Part shown: positions 1-9,411 of the stretch, one piece after another
Position numbering within the stretch: position 1 is the first letter of the stretch
How the letters are laid out: the number at the start of each line of letters is the position of its first letter
Assembly: GCA_963804245.1 (NCBI GenBank)
Contig: CAWDPQ010000019.1
Span: forward strand, 1-64,000
Direction: 5' to 3'
Origin: CAWDPQ01 sp963804245
GTDB taxonomy: Bacteria; Acidobacteriota; Vicinamibacteria; Vicinamibacterales; 2-12-FULL-66-21
DNA: 64,000 nucleotides
The notes under the pieces: model-generated
Told to the model about the DNA's origin: nothing
The model's input: only the letters and a program-made list of their open reading frames with translations
The model's database searches: none
Position numbers and translations under genes: made by a program

Positions 1-626
1 AAGTATCGCGATCCGGCGATGACAACGCGTCCGCCATTCGGCGCCTTGATTGGCGTGCCGGCCGGACTGCGGAAATCGGCACCCGCATGTTGGCTGCGCG
101 GCTCGCCGTTGAAGACGCTGCGCGAACCGAACGCGCTGTTGGCCGGCTGCGGCACCGGCCGGGTGAACGCGCCCTGCCACAACTTCTCGGGTGCCGGTGA
201 TGCCCACACCTGATTGAGCTCCTTGCTCTCGCGTTCGATGCGCTCGGCAGCCTCGGGCGGCGGGGTCACGAACGCGGGGTCGACCTTTAGTGTTCGCGTC
301 GGAAAGCTTCGCGGCGCTACCACGAGCCGGTACGACGTCTTGTCCGCACCGGGTTGAGTCTCGATGACGACGTCGTGGTGCCCGGGCTTGACTGCCAGAT
401 CGATCCCCACGAGCACGCGCCACGTATTGGCCGTGACGTTGAAGGGCGGGAGGTGCGTTTTCAGACCCTTCACCGTGACTGATTCGGCAGGCTTCGCCGT
501 GCGAATCGTGAGCACCACCAGTTCGCCCGGCTGAATGGACCTTGCCGATGCGGTGACGGTGACCTCATCGGCAGCCTGGCCGGAGAGAACGGCGCTCAGC
601 AGAGCGGCGGCAATCTGGATGAACAC
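1..626 (-). CDS. M23 family metallopeptidase, C-terminus outside the window
   Basis: Secreted peptidoglycan endopeptidase of the LytM/M23 type, seen as its first 208 residues. A GTG start at 626 opens a hydrophobic signal peptide (MFIQIAAALLSAVLSG). A beta-rich region of about 100 residues follows. The start of the M23 domain then appears: SVFNGEPRSQHAGADF, containing the H-x(3)-D zinc-ligand motif (HAGAD), and next a TPIKAPNGGRVV stretch typical of the family. The second zinc ligands (HxH) would lie beyond position 1. No in-frame ATG exists, so GTG is the likely start. It begins 2 bp after the stop of the DUF1080 gene and is probably cotranscribed with it. Specificity cannot be told from this part. 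Confidence 0.85.
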   Translation of the reverse strand, partial: MFIQIAAALLSAVLSGQAADEVTVTASARSIQPGELVVLTIRTAKPAESVTVKGLKTHLPPFNVTANTWRVLVGIDLAVKPGHHDVVIETQPGADKTSYRLVVAPRSFPTRTLKVDPAFVTPPPEAAERIERESKELNQVWASPAPEKLWQGAFTRPVPQPANSAFGSRSVFNGEPRSQHAGADFRSPAGTPIKAPNGGRVVIAGSRY

Positions 627-628
627 GA

Positions 629-1415
629 CTACCAGTTCTTCAAGCGAATGTTGCGATACTCGACCTTCATCGGAGGACCGACGTGGACCTGCACCCCGAT
701 CAGACCGTCGACTGGCCTGTTTGGTGCGTCATCGTCGATGACAACGGTCATGACCCGGCCGTTGACGACATGTGTCAGGACATTTCCACGGGCGAGCAAC
801 GTGCACGGAGTTCCAGTCGGCGGTGATCGAGGCAGCGAGCTCGTCCGGCTCGCCGGCGGTTGACAGGACAACCGGAGGTCGGCCGCCGATCACGTGCGTG
901 AGTTGCCCGCGGACGGCAAGGAAGAGCCGTCCTTTCTCTTCATAGTTGTTGCCGGTGTATCTCTTGCGGCCGTCGATGTCGCACTGATAGCCGCGCAGCG
1001 CAAACTTGTTGTCCGGGGTCACGGTGTCCGGAACGATGGCGCTGCGATAGTTGATGCCGCTATTCCCTTCGGCCGTGATGCGGAAGTCGAGCTTCAGCTC
1101 GAAGTCTCGCGGCGATCCGCCGCGCCAGATGATGAACGTGTTGCTCTTGATGATCGAGGCCGCCGTGATTTCGCCAACGAGCGATCCGTTCTCTACGCGC
1201 CAGTAAGTTGGATTACCGTCCCAGCCGGAAAGCGTCTTGCCATCGAATATCGGCTGAAACCCTGGCTCGTCACCGCTGAGGGCTTCGGGTCGATCGCTTT
1301 GCTTTGGTACGTAAGGCGCGACGGGCGGCTGCTGTCCTGCTCCGGCGAGCGTGGCGCCTGCCATGAGGAGCGCGGCCAGGAGGTTTTGCAGTGGCGATGG
1401 CAATCGAACAGCCAT
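629..1415 (-). CDS. DUF1080 (3-keto-disaccharide hydrolase-like) secreted protein, frameshifted
   Basis: Secreted concanavalin-like beta-sandwich protein of the DUF1080 family, whose members include 3-keto-disaccharide hydrolases and glycan-binding proteins. An N-terminal signal peptide runs to about residue 27. The family core starts at FQPIFDGKTLSGWDG and continues through SGINYRSAIVPD and GYQCDIDG. The frame breaks near 795-805: after DWNSVHV the reading continues as ARGNVLTHVVNGRVM in another frame and ends with VEYRNIRLKNW at 629. One indel restores a full-length gene of about 260 residues, so this is either a recent mutation or a sequencing error. It is divergent from the dehydrogenase gene at 1489, and the DUF1080-M23 pair looks like one transcription unit. 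Confidence 0.8.
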
Positions 1416-1488
1416 GAGACTCGTATCGACGCATTCTACCGGTCTCTTCGCTGGACACTACATCCAATCGGGATTAACCTCCGGCGCT

Positions 1489-2955
1489 ATGACGGCGATT
1501 CGGAAGCCCTTCTACCTTGTCTTGTTCCTCTCCACGTTGATTCTGGTCAGCGTCGAATCCCTGCGCGGACTCGACCACCAGACTGCGGCGCCCGCCAACG
1601 GCCGCGGTGCCGTTCCGGCATCGCAGCTTTACACGACGTACTGCGCCGGATGTCATGGCCCCAACCTCCAGGGAGGTGCCGGTAGCAGCCTGATAGACGA
1701 TGAATGGAAGCACGGCGCAGACGATGCGAGTTTGGTGAATGTGATTGCTGGCGGCGTCACCGGTACGGCGATGCAGCCGTTCAAGGAAATCCTGGATGTA
1801 TCGCAGATCCGCCAGCTCGTGTTCTTCATTCGTCAGCAGGCGGCGGCCTCCAAGGGAAAGCCTGAGCTCCAGGTCGATCCCGAGGGGCATGTCGTCAAGT
1901 CGGAGCGGCAAACCGTCAAGCTGGAAGTCGTGGCGAAGGGACTCGAGACGCCCTGGGGCATTGCGTTCCTTCCCGATGGCCGGATGCTGGTCACCGAGCG
2001 CCCGGGCCGGCTGCGCATAGTCGAGAAAGGACAGCTGCTTCCCGCGGTAACCGGAACGCCGACGGTGTGGACGGTGCAGGACGGCGGGCTGTTCGACGTC
2101 GAAGTACATCCTGACTACGCGAAAAACGGGTGGATCTATCTGTCGTATGCCGAGTCTGGCCCCAAGGAAAGCTCGATGACGGCGATCGTTCGCGGCAAGA
2201 TCCGCGACAACGTCTGGGTGGATCAGCAAACGATCTATCGGGCGGAGCCAGAGCTCTACTACGTGAACAACACGCACTACGGCTCCCGGTTTCTCTTCGA
2301 TCGCCAGGGCCATCTGTTCTACTCGATAGGCGAGCGCGGGCGACCCGAGGACGCGCAGGATCTGTCGAAGCCGATGGGCAAAATCCACCGCATCAACGAC
2401 GACGGGAGTGTGCCGAAAGACAATCCGTTCGTGGGGAAGCCAAACGTCGTGCAGACGATCTGGAGCTACGGACACCGCAATCCACAGGGTCTGGCGATCG
2501 ATCCGGTGAGCGGTGCCCTGTGGGCCTCGGAGCATGGGCCACAGGGTGGTGACGAGCTGAACCGCATCGAGCCGGGTCGCAACTACGGTTGGCCGGTGGT
2601 GTCGTATGGACTGCAGCCGGGAATCACGAAGTCCGAACAGGAAGGCATTGAATCGCCTGCCGCTTACTGGAATCCGTCGATCGGGCCGGCAGGAATAGCG
2701 TTTTCCACGTCTGCGCAATACGAAGGATGGCGGAACAGCTTGTTTCTGACGGCGCTGGCCGGTCAACACCTGCGGCGCATCGAGGTCTCCGGTAACAAAG
2801 TGACGCGACAGGAAGTCATCTTCGACCAGTTCGGCCGTGTGCGCGACATCGTGACCGGTCCCGACGGATACTTCTACGTGTCGCTCAGCCTTCCGGGCAA
2901 ACGTGTGTCCGATACAACCGCCGGCGTCATCGTGCGTCTCGTTCCGCTCAAATAA
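1489..2955 (+). CDS. Cytochrome c / PQQ-dependent glucose-sorbosone dehydrogenase fusion
   Basis: Periplasmic dehydrogenase expected to oxidise an aldose or similar sugar using PQQ and to pass electrons to its own heme. The chosen ATG at 1489 gives a clean signal peptide (MTAIRKPFYLVLFLSTLILV), and upstream in-frame codons overlap the divergent DUF1080 gene. A single-heme cytochrome c domain follows, with CAGCH near residues 52-56 and a probable axial Met in a later TAMQPF stretch. From about residue 145 comes the GSDH beta-propeller: LETPWGIAFLPDGRMLVTE, then GHRNPQGLAIDP and WASEHGPQGGDELN. The length (488 aa) fits this two-domain form. It heads a plus-strand run of sugar-oxidation genes, with 17 bp to the next gene. 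Confidence 0.88.
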   Translation: MTAIRKPFYLVLFLSTLILVSVESLRGLDHQTAAPANGRGAVPASQLYTTYCAGCHGPNLQGGAGSSLIDDEWKHGADDASLVNVIAGGVTGTAMQPFKEILDVSQIRQLVFFIRQQAAASKGKPELQVDPEGHVVKSERQTVKLEVVAKGLETPWGIAFLPDGRMLVTERPGRLRIVEKGQLLPAVTGTPTVWTVQDGGLFDVEVHPDYAKNGWIYLSYAESGPKESSMTAIVRGKIRDNVWVDQQTIYRAEPELYYVNNTHYGSRFLFDRQGHLFYSIGERGRPEDAQDLSKPMGKIHRINDDGSVPKDNPFVGKPNVVQTIWSYGHRNPQGLAIDPVSGALWASEHGPQGGDELNRIEPGRNYGWPVVSYGLQPGITKSEQEGIESPAAYWNPSIGPAGIAFSTSAQYEGWRNSLFLTALAGQHLRRIEVSGNKVTRQEVIFDQFGRVRDIVTGPDGYFYVSLSLPGKRVSDTTAGVIVRLVPLK

Positions 2956-2972
2956 TTACCTTCCCGGCCCTG

Positions 2973-5519
2973 ATGCGTCACTGGAACAGCTTTGCCGGTA
3001 TCGTCAGCGCGGCGATGGCCCTGACCGCGGTTGTGGTCAGTCCGCAGACGGTCTGGCCGCCAGCGCCGCGCAAGACTCCCGAGAAAGCGCCGGTGTTGTC
3101 GGCCCAGGAAGAAATGAAGACGCTGGTATTGCCGCCAGGGTATCGGATTGAGCTCGTCGCCAGCGAACCACTCGTCAGCGATCCGATCGCCATCGACTTC
3201 GATGCGGACGGCCGCATGTGGGTTCTGGAAATGCCGGGATTCATGTCGGACCAGGAGAGTGCGCACTCTCGAGAACCCATCAACAACGTCGTCGTGCTCG
3301 AAGACCGGGATGGCGACGGTGCGATGGACAAGCGTACGGTTTTTGCGGACAAGCTCGTACTGCCGCGTGCGCTCAAGGTGCTCGACAAAGGTGTGCTGGT
3401 TGCCGAGCCGCCGAACCTCTGGCTGATGAGTGACGTTGATGGGGATCTCCGTGCCGACCGGAAAGATCTGGTCAACAACACCTTTGGCCGGCCCGGCGGA
3501 ACCGTGGAGCACAATTCCAACAGCCTGTTCTGGGGACTCGACAACATCATTTACACATCGGAACACGACTGGCATCTACGGCTGAAGGATGGCAGGTTCG
3601 AGATACTGCCGACCCTCGTGCGCGGGCAGTGGGGCGCCTCGATGGATGATGCCGGCCGGATCTATCGCAACGTGAACGATGCGCCGCTCTTCGTCGACGT
3701 CATCGCCGCGCGTTACTATTCGCGCAATCCGAATCTGGTCCGCACTCGTGGTCTGTACGATCCGCTGATTTCGCGGGAACAATCGACGGTCTGGCCGATT
3801 CGGCAGACGCGCGGTGTGAACCGCGGATATCGCGATCAGTTTTTCCGGCCTGACGATACCTCGGTCACGATTCAGGGCGTCGGTTCACCCGTCGTCTATC
3901 GCGGCGATCAACTACCAAAAGAGTTGTATGGGAACGCTTTCATCTCCGACTCCACGACTAACCTCGTTCACCGCTATCGGATTGTCGATGACGGCAGCGG
4001 ACGTCTCAGTGCGGTTGATGGGTACGACCGGGGAGAGATCCTGGCGTCCTGGGACGAGCGGTTTCGGCCGGTCAATCTGCTGAGCGGTCCCGACGGGACG
4101 CTCTACGTCGTCGACATGTACCGGGGAGTGGTCCAGGAACGCGTGTATTGGACGGAGTATCTGCGCGACTACGTGCGCTCCCGCGATCTCGAGCGGCCGA
4201 CGGGGCTCGGCCGGATCTGGCGGATTGTGCACGAGACCACCCGGCGCACGAAGGCTCCGTCGTTGTCGAAAGCCACTTCGGCCGCGCTCGTTCAAACCTT
4301 GTCGCATCCAAACGGTTGGTGGCGCGATACCGCGCAGCGTCTGCTCGTCGAGCGACGTGACGTGAGCGTGGCGCCGCAGCTCCAGCGGCTCGCGCGCGAA
4401 TCATCCGATTGGAAAACGCGGCTGCATGCGCTCTGGACGCTCGACGGTCTCGACGCCATTCAGACCTCACAGATCGAACAGGCACTGAAGGACTCGTCAC
4501 CAGACGTACGAGCCGCTGCAATCAGGCTGTCCGAGCGATTTCTCGGACAGGACGCCCATCCACTCGCCGCGGCTGTCCTCAGGCTCGCCGATGATGCGAG
4601 CTGGACCGTCCGCCGTCAGCTTGCGGCGACCGTCGGCGAGCTGCCGATCGGCGTACGCCTGGACACAGCGGTTCGTCTGTTCAGCCAATACGCAGACGAT
4701 GAGATCGCGGTCGACGCGATTATCAGCGGCCTCCGCGGCCGGGAGCTGGAGGCGCTGACACGGATGTGGAACGGCAGCGCGCGACACGCGGACGTCCTGT
4801 CGATGCTTGCCGGCGCAATTTCCAGGAGCGGTGAGGTCGGATCCGTGCAGCAGGTGCTCGCGCGCGCGACCGCTCCCGAAAGCGCCGACTGGCAGCGCCT
4901 GGCCATGCTCAAAGGCCTCGACGCCGGACTGCCGGCGGCGTCGGTTTCGCGCGGGCGCCGGTTGCAGGAGCAGCCGCCGGTGGTCTTGCAGCAGGAACCC
5001 TCGGACCTGCAGCGGTTGGCAGCCACGCCTGGCGAGGCCGGTACCTTGGCGAAGACCGTCGTCGCGCGGCTTCTCTGGCCCGGTAAGCCGTCGCCAGCTG
5101 TGGACGTTCCACCGCTCAACCCCGAGGAACGCGAACGTTTTGCCGCGGGCACCGAGATCTACAACAATCTGTGCGTCGCGTGCCACCAGCCGGACGGACG
5201 CGGCAGCGAAAAGCTTGCGCCAACGCTGGTCGACTCGCGATACTCGGCCGGTCCTGACGCCGGTGCGGCGATCCGGATCTTGTTGTCGGGTAAAGAGGGC
5301 CCGATTGGATTGATGCCACCGCTCGGCACGGCGCTCAATGACGATCAGATTGCGTCGGTCCTCACTTACGTCCGTCGCGAGTGGGGAAATTCCGGATCGC
5401 CCGTGTCGCCGGAAGACGTTCGCGAGATACGCGGCCTGACCAGGGGGCGTTCGCGACCGTGGACGGATGCGGAGCTGCAAACCGGACGTGGAGGTCGAGG
5501 CATGGAGAACCCGCGATGA
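2973..5519 (+). CDS. PVC-type heme-binding protein with propeller, HEAT-like repeats and cytochrome c
   Basis: Large secreted protein of the PVC-type dehydrogenase/cytochrome family (Piru_Ver N-terminal type). It has a signal peptide, then a beta-propeller starting near residue 45 (PPGYRIELVASEPLVSDP, FDADGRMWVLEM) with repeated GDGAMDK and VDGDLRAD elements. HEAT-like helical repeats follow at about residues 440-640 (DVRAAAIRLSERFL). A C-terminal cytochrome c domain carries CVACH near residues 732-736, and an axial Met is likely in GLMPPLG. Electrons probably pass from a sugar-oxidising site to the respiratory chain, but the substrate is unknown. The next gene starts inside its stop codon (ATGA), so the two are translationally coupled. 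A second, longer member lies at 46966. Confidence 0.85.
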   Translation: MRHWNSFAGIVSAAMALTAVVVSPQTVWPPAPRKTPEKAPVLSAQEEMKTLVLPPGYRIELVASEPLVSDPIAIDFDADGRMWVLEMPGFMSDQESAHSREPINNVVVLEDRDGDGAMDKRTVFADKLVLPRALKVLDKGVLVAEPPNLWLMSDVDGDLRADRKDLVNNTFGRPGGTVEHNSNSLFWGLDNIIYTSEHDWHLRLKDGRFEILPTLVRGQWGASMDDAGRIYRNVNDAPLFVDVIAARYYSRNPNLVRTRGLYDPLISREQSTVWPIRQTRGVNRGYRDQFFRPDDTSVTIQGVGSPVVYRGDQLPKELYGNAFISDSTTNLVHRYRIVDDGSGRLSAVDGYDRGEILASWDERFRPVNLLSGPDGTLYVVDMYRGVVQERVYWTEYLRDYVRSRDLERPTGLGRIWRIVHETTRRTKAPSLSKATSAALVQTLSHPNGWWRDTAQRLLVERRDVSVAPQLQRLARESSDWKTRLHALWTLDGLDAIQTSQIEQALKDSSPDVRAAAIRLSERFLGQDAHPLAAAVLRLADDASWTVRRQLAATVGELPIGVRLDTAVRLFSQYADDEIAVDAIISGLRGRELEALTRMWNGSARHADVLSMLAGAISRSGEVGSVQQVLARATAPESADWQRLAMLKGLDAGLPAASVSRGRRLQEQPPVVLQQEPSDLQRLAATPGEAGTLAKTVVARLLWPGKPSPAVDVPPLNPEERERFAAGTEIYNNLCVACHQPDGRGSEKLAPTLVDSRYSAGPDAGAAIRILLSGKEGPIGLMPPLGTALNDDQIASVLTYVRREWGNSGSPVSPEDVREIRGLTRGRSRPWTDAELQTGRGGRGMENPR

Positions 5520-6289
5520 CAAAATATGCGTGGATGTTTGCATTCGTTGCCGCCGTGCTTTCGACGGGGTTGGGCGCGCAGGCCGGCCCACTGCGCGTGT
5601 TCATCCGCGCCGGTGAAAAAACCCATGGCCCCGCCGGCAACGGCGAACACGACTATCCGACGTTCCTCAAGGAGTGGACGACGCTCCTCACCGAGGGCGG
5701 TGCGGTGGTTCAGGGCGCGCTGCGATTCCCGACCGTGGAGGAGCTCGCCAAGACGGATGTGCTCATCATCCACTCGGGGGACGGCGGCACCTGCATTCCA
5801 GCCGAGCGGGCGCTGCTCGACACCTATACGAAGCGCGGCGGCGGCCTCGTAGTGCTCCATGACGGCATGTGCTCGAACGACGCCGCCTGGTTCTCGACCA
5901 TCGCCGGCGCGGCGAAGCAGCACGGTGAGCCTAACTGGGCGCGTGGCGTCCTCAAGATGCAGATCGCCGACAACGCTCATCCCATCACGAAGGGACTCGA
6001 GGACTTCGAGTTCAACGACGAGGCGTTTTTCATGCTGCGGAAAACGCCCGAGATGCATCCGCTGGCGACCACTGAGATCCCTGGAAAGGGCGAGGTCGTG
6101 CCGCAGGCCTGGGTGTACGAGAAGACGCAGCCCGGTGGGATGCCTTTCCGCGCGTTTGTGTCGATGCAGGCCCACTACTTCAAGAATTTCTCGCAGCCGA
6201 CGTATCGGACCATGCTGCTGAGAGGCATCGCCTGGGCGGGTAAGCGCGACGTGCAGGCGCTCGTGCAAAAAACCGTATCGTCGAAGTGA
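5516..6289 (+). CDS. Secreted ThuA domain protein
   Basis: ThuA-family protein (trehalose-utilisation type, class I amidotransferase-like fold), 257 aa with a signal peptide (MTKYAWMFAFVAAVLSTGLGAQA). The fold is recognised from LLTEGGAVVQGALRFP, TDVLIIHSGDGG, GGGLVVLHDGMC and IPGKGEVVPQAWVYE. Proteins of this family bind or process sugars or ketosugars, but no catalytic assignment is secure. The start was chosen because ATG at 5516 overlaps the TGA of the upstream PVC-type gene, whereas the longer open frame would bury the signal peptide. It is followed after 28 bp by a second ThuA-like gene, so the cluster carries two related copies. Confidence 0.85.
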   Translation: MTKYAWMFAFVAAVLSTGLGAQAGPLRVFIRAGEKTHGPAGNGEHDYPTFLKEWTTLLTEGGAVVQGALRFPTVEELAKTDVLIIHSGDGGTCIPAERALLDTYTKRGGGLVVLHDGMCSNDAAWFSTIAGAAKQHGEPNWARGVLKMQIADNAHPITKGLEDFEFNDEAFFMLRKTPEMHPLATTEIPGKGEVVPQAWVYEKTQPGGMPFRAFVSMQAHYFKNFSQPTYRTMLLRGIAWAGKRDVQALVQKTVSSK

Positions 6290-6317
6290 CTCAGGATGCC
6301 GCAGTAGGGGGCTTCTC

Positions 6318-7304
6318 ATGCGATTGAAACACCTTGTCGCCGTCGCCGCCATCTGCGTTTCGACTGTTGCCATCGAAAGATCGCTGGCACAGGAGAAGCC
6401 GCAGAATCAGACGCCGAAGCCGGAGGACGTGCAGGCGATGATGGCCGCGCTGCCGGACAAGGGCGCGGTGAAACCCAGGCAACCGCGCAAAGTGCTGGTG
6501 ATCGCACGCGCCGTCGGCTATGTGCATTCTTCGATTCCACTGGCCGCGCGCACGTTCGAGGAGATGGGAAAGAAGACGGCCGCCTGGTCGACCACCATCA
6601 CCTACGATGTCGCAGGCATCAGCGAACAGAGCCTCAAAGAATACGACGCCATCGTCCTCGTGAGCACGACGGGCGAATTTCTCGATGACCCGAACGACGC
6701 GGCGGCAACGGCGACTCGTCGCAAAGCGGTTCTCGACTTCGTGCGTGGGGGTAAAGGCCTCGCCGGCATTCACGCCGCCAGCGATACCTATCACCGAACC
6801 GACGCTTCGGGCGGGCAGGCGGCGGACAAACTGGGGCCGGACAGCGAAGTAGGAACCTGGCCCGAGTGGAACAAGATGATCGGCGGGTACTTCAAGTGGC
6901 ACTGGAATGACGGACAGCTCATCAACGTCAAGGTCGATGACCCGAATCACCCGCTCAACGCGCCGTTCAAAGGGAAACCGCAGTTTCAGATCGTCGACGA
7001 GACCTATACCTACGGCCGCAACAGCTTTTCTCGCCAGAATGTCCGTGTCCTCACCAGCATCGATTACGACAAGATGAGTGCCGAGGACAAAGCCAAGGAG
7101 CGATTTCCGCGCGCCGATCACGATTACGCGCTCAGCTGGATCCGCCGGGAGGGGAAAGGGCGCGTGTTTTACGAAGCTCACGGCCACAACGAAAAGGTGT
7201 ACGCGATCACGCCCTGGCTCGAGCACGTGATGCTGGGGGTTCAGTACGTGATCGGTGATCTCCAAGCCGAAGACAGCCCGAGCGTTAAAGGTGGCACGAA
7301 GTAG
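6318..7304 (+). CDS. Secreted ThuA-like domain protein
   Basis: Second ThuA-like secreted protein, 328 aa, starting at an ATG preceded by a purine-rich GTAGGGGG. The signal peptide ends near SLAQE. Family landmarks are KVLVIARAVGYVHSSIP, YDAIVLVSTTGEF, RGGKGLAGIHAASDTY and GRVFYEAHGHNE. It contains an insertion (residues about 150-230) with the AP-FKGKPQFQIVDETYTY segment usual for bacterial ThuA proteins, and it ends at the PQQ dehydrogenase, which it overlaps by 14 bp. A role in sugar or ketosugar turnover beside the adjacent dehydrogenases is inferred from context only. Confidence 0.85.
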   Translation: MRLKHLVAVAAICVSTVAIERSLAQEKPQNQTPKPEDVQAMMAALPDKGAVKPRQPRKVLVIARAVGYVHSSIPLAARTFEEMGKKTAAWSTTITYDVAGISEQSLKEYDAIVLVSTTGEFLDDPNDAAATATRRKAVLDFVRGGKGLAGIHAASDTYHRTDASGGQAADKLGPDSEVGTWPEWNKMIGGYFKWHWNDGQLINVKVDDPNHPLNAPFKGKPQFQIVDETYTYGRNSFSRQNVRVLTSIDYDKMSAEDKAKERFPRADHDYALSWIRREGKGRVFYEAHGHNEKVYAITPWLEHVMLGVQYVIGDLQAEDSPSVKGGTK

Positions 7305-9411
7305 CTTCGTCGTCGCCGCTGTCGGTCTGGCGGTGGCGATCGTCAGTGCGGCGGCGCAGACGGGATTGTCGAGCCCCGAGTCCCGAGCCCCGAGTCCCGC
7401 CCGGGATTGGCCCGGCTACGGCGGTGGACCGAAACAGATCCGCTATTCGCCCCTGAAGCAGATCGACCGATCCAACGTCACACGCCTCGAAGTGGCGTGG
7501 ACGTATGACAGTCGTGAAACGGGCGGTCTTCAGACGCAGCCGATTGTCCTCGACGGCGTCCTTTATGCGTGCACGCCGACGAACAAGACGTTCGCGTTGA
7601 AAGCCGACACCGGCGAGCTTCTCTGGACATTTGACTCCGGCTTCACCTGGCGAGCGCCGAGCCGTGGCGTCATGTATTGGGCGAGCGGCGACGACCGGCG
7701 GATTTTCACCTCGGGCGACCAGCACGTGTACGCGCTCGATGCCAGGACGGGCAAGCCGATCACGACGTTTGGCGACGGCGGCCGCATCGATCTTCGGCGC
7801 GACCTCGATCGCGATCCCAACACGCAGAACGTCCGTCTGACGTCGCCGGGCGTCATCTACAAAGACACCCTGATCATCGGCGGCCGAGTCAACGAAGGGC
7901 TGCCCGGATCGCCAGGCCACATCCGCGCCTACGACGCAAAGACCGGCAAGCTGCGCTGGACCTTTCACACGATCCCGCAGCCCGGCGAAGCCGGATACGG
8001 GACCTGGTCGAAGGATTCCTGGACCTACAACGGCGGCGCGAACAGTTGGCCGGGCATGGCGCTCGACGAAACCCGTGGCATCGTCTTCGCGCCGACCGGT
8101 TCCGCGTCCGACGACTTCTATGGCGCCAACCGGCTCGGCGACAACCTGTATGCGAATTCCCTCGTCGCGCTGAATGCCGAGACCGGCAAGCGGCTCTGGC
8201 ATTTCCAGTTCGTGCGCCACGACATCTGGGATCGCGACCTGCCTTCGCCTCCGAGCCTGGTCACGGTCAGACGCAACGGTGAAACGATCGATGCCGTGGC
8301 ACAAACCACGAAGCACGCATTCGTCTTCGTGTTCGACCGAGTCACGGGTAAGCCACTCTTTCCGATCGAATACCGCAAGTTCCCGCCGAGCGATGTGCCC
8401 GGCGAAGTGACAGCCGATACGCAGCCGATACCCACCGCGCCCGCGCCATTTTCCAGACAGCGGCTCACGCGTGACATGTTGTCCAAGCGAACTCCGGAGG
8501 TGCACAAGTGGGCGCTCGAGCAGTTCGCCGCACTTCGCAGCGACGGCCAGTTCCTGCCCTTTGCTGTCGGATCGCAGACCGTCATCTTTCCCGGATACGA
8601 CGGCGGTGCGGAGTGGGGCGGTTCCGCATTCGATCCGGAGAGCGGCCTCCTTTACGTGAACGCGAACGACCTGCCGTGGACGGGTGGATTGGAACCGGCC
8701 GAGCCGCCGAAGAGTGGACGCTCTCTGTATTTGCGCGACTGCGCCGCATGTCACCGTGACGATCGGCTGGGCACGCCGCCGCAGATAGCGTCGCTCGTCG
8801 GCATCGGTGAGCGGCGATCGCGTCCGGAAATTACCGCGGTGATTAGAAAGGGAGCGGGACGGATGGCCGGCTTCCCGACTTTGCCGAACGATGCGGTGGC
8901 GGCGATTGTGGAATATCTGGTGTCGGGAAAAGACGTTGAAACCGCGCCGCCGGCGCCATCTCCCGCCGACGTGAAGTATCGTTTCACCGGCTATCGGAAG
9001 TTTCTCGATCCGGAAGGCTATCCCGCCGTCGAGCCGCCGTGGGGTACGCTCACGGCCATCAACCTGAACACCGGCGCCCACGCGTGGCAGATTCCGCTCG
9101 GCGAGTACCCGGAGCTGGCGGCAAAAGGCCTCAAGAACACCGGAACCGAGAACTACGGCGGCCCGATCGTCACGGCGGGAGGCCTGGTGTTCATCGGCGC
9201 AACGAATTTCGATCGCAAGTTCCGTGCGTTCGACAAAGCCACCGGTGAGCTGCTCTGGGAGGCGACGCTTCCCTTCAGCAACCAAGGGACGCCCGCGATG
9301 TACCAAGTCAACGGACGGCAGTTCATCGCGCTCAACGCCGGCGGCGGAAAAGGACGGAAGGGCGAAGCGTCCGGCGGCGTCTACGTCGCCTTTGCACTGC
9401 CTGCTCGGTGA
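7291..9411 (+). CDS. PQQ-dependent quinoprotein glucose dehydrogenase-like protein with inserted cytochrome c
   Basis: Periplasmic quinoprotein with an eight-bladed PQQ propeller (WPGYGGGPKQIRYSPL, KTGKLRWTFH, WPGMALDETRGIVFAPTG, NYGGPIVTAGGLVFIGATN) and an inserted cytochrome c domain (CAACH near residue 484). Family members oxidise sugars or alcohols, and the internal heme suggests direct electron export. GTG at 7291 overlaps the ThuA stop by 14 bp. Another in-frame GTG at 7255 would add 12 residues and overlap by 50 bp. Just after the signal peptide the DNA is a tandem heptanucleotide tract (GAGTCCC/GAGCCCC, about 7376-7400) encoding a SPESRAPSPAR linker, which suggests an intergenic-type repeat has entered the reading frame. 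The ABC gene starts inside its stop. Confidence 0.87.
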   Translation: MARSSFVVAAVGLAVAIVSAAAQTGLSSPESRAPSPARDWPGYGGGPKQIRYSPLKQIDRSNVTRLEVAWTYDSRETGGLQTQPIVLDGVLYACTPTNKTFALKADTGELLWTFDSGFTWRAPSRGVMYWASGDDRRIFTSGDQHVYALDARTGKPITTFGDGGRIDLRRDLDRDPNTQNVRLTSPGVIYKDTLIIGGRVNEGLPGSPGHIRAYDAKTGKLRWTFHTIPQPGEAGYGTWSKDSWTYNGGANSWPGMALDETRGIVFAPTGSASDDFYGANRLGDNLYANSLVALNAETGKRLWHFQFVRHDIWDRDLPSPPSLVTVRRNGETIDAVAQTTKHAFVFVFDRVTGKPLFPIEYRKFPPSDVPGEVTADTQPIPTAPAPFSRQRLTRDMLSKRTPEVHKWALEQFAALRSDGQFLPFAVGSQTVIFPGYDGGAEWGGSAFDPESGLLYVNANDLPWTGGLEPAEPPKSGRSLYLRDCAACHRDDRLGTPPQIASLVGIGERRSRPEITAVIRKGAGRMAGFPTLPNDAVAAIVEYLVSGKDVETAPPAPSPADVKYRFTGYRKFLDPEGYPAVEPPWGTLTAINLNTGAHAWQIPLGEYPELAAKGLKNTGTENYGGPIVTAGGLVFIGATNFDRKFRAFDKATGELLWEATLPFSNQGTPAMYQVNGRQFIALNAGGGKGRKGEASGGVYVAFALPAR

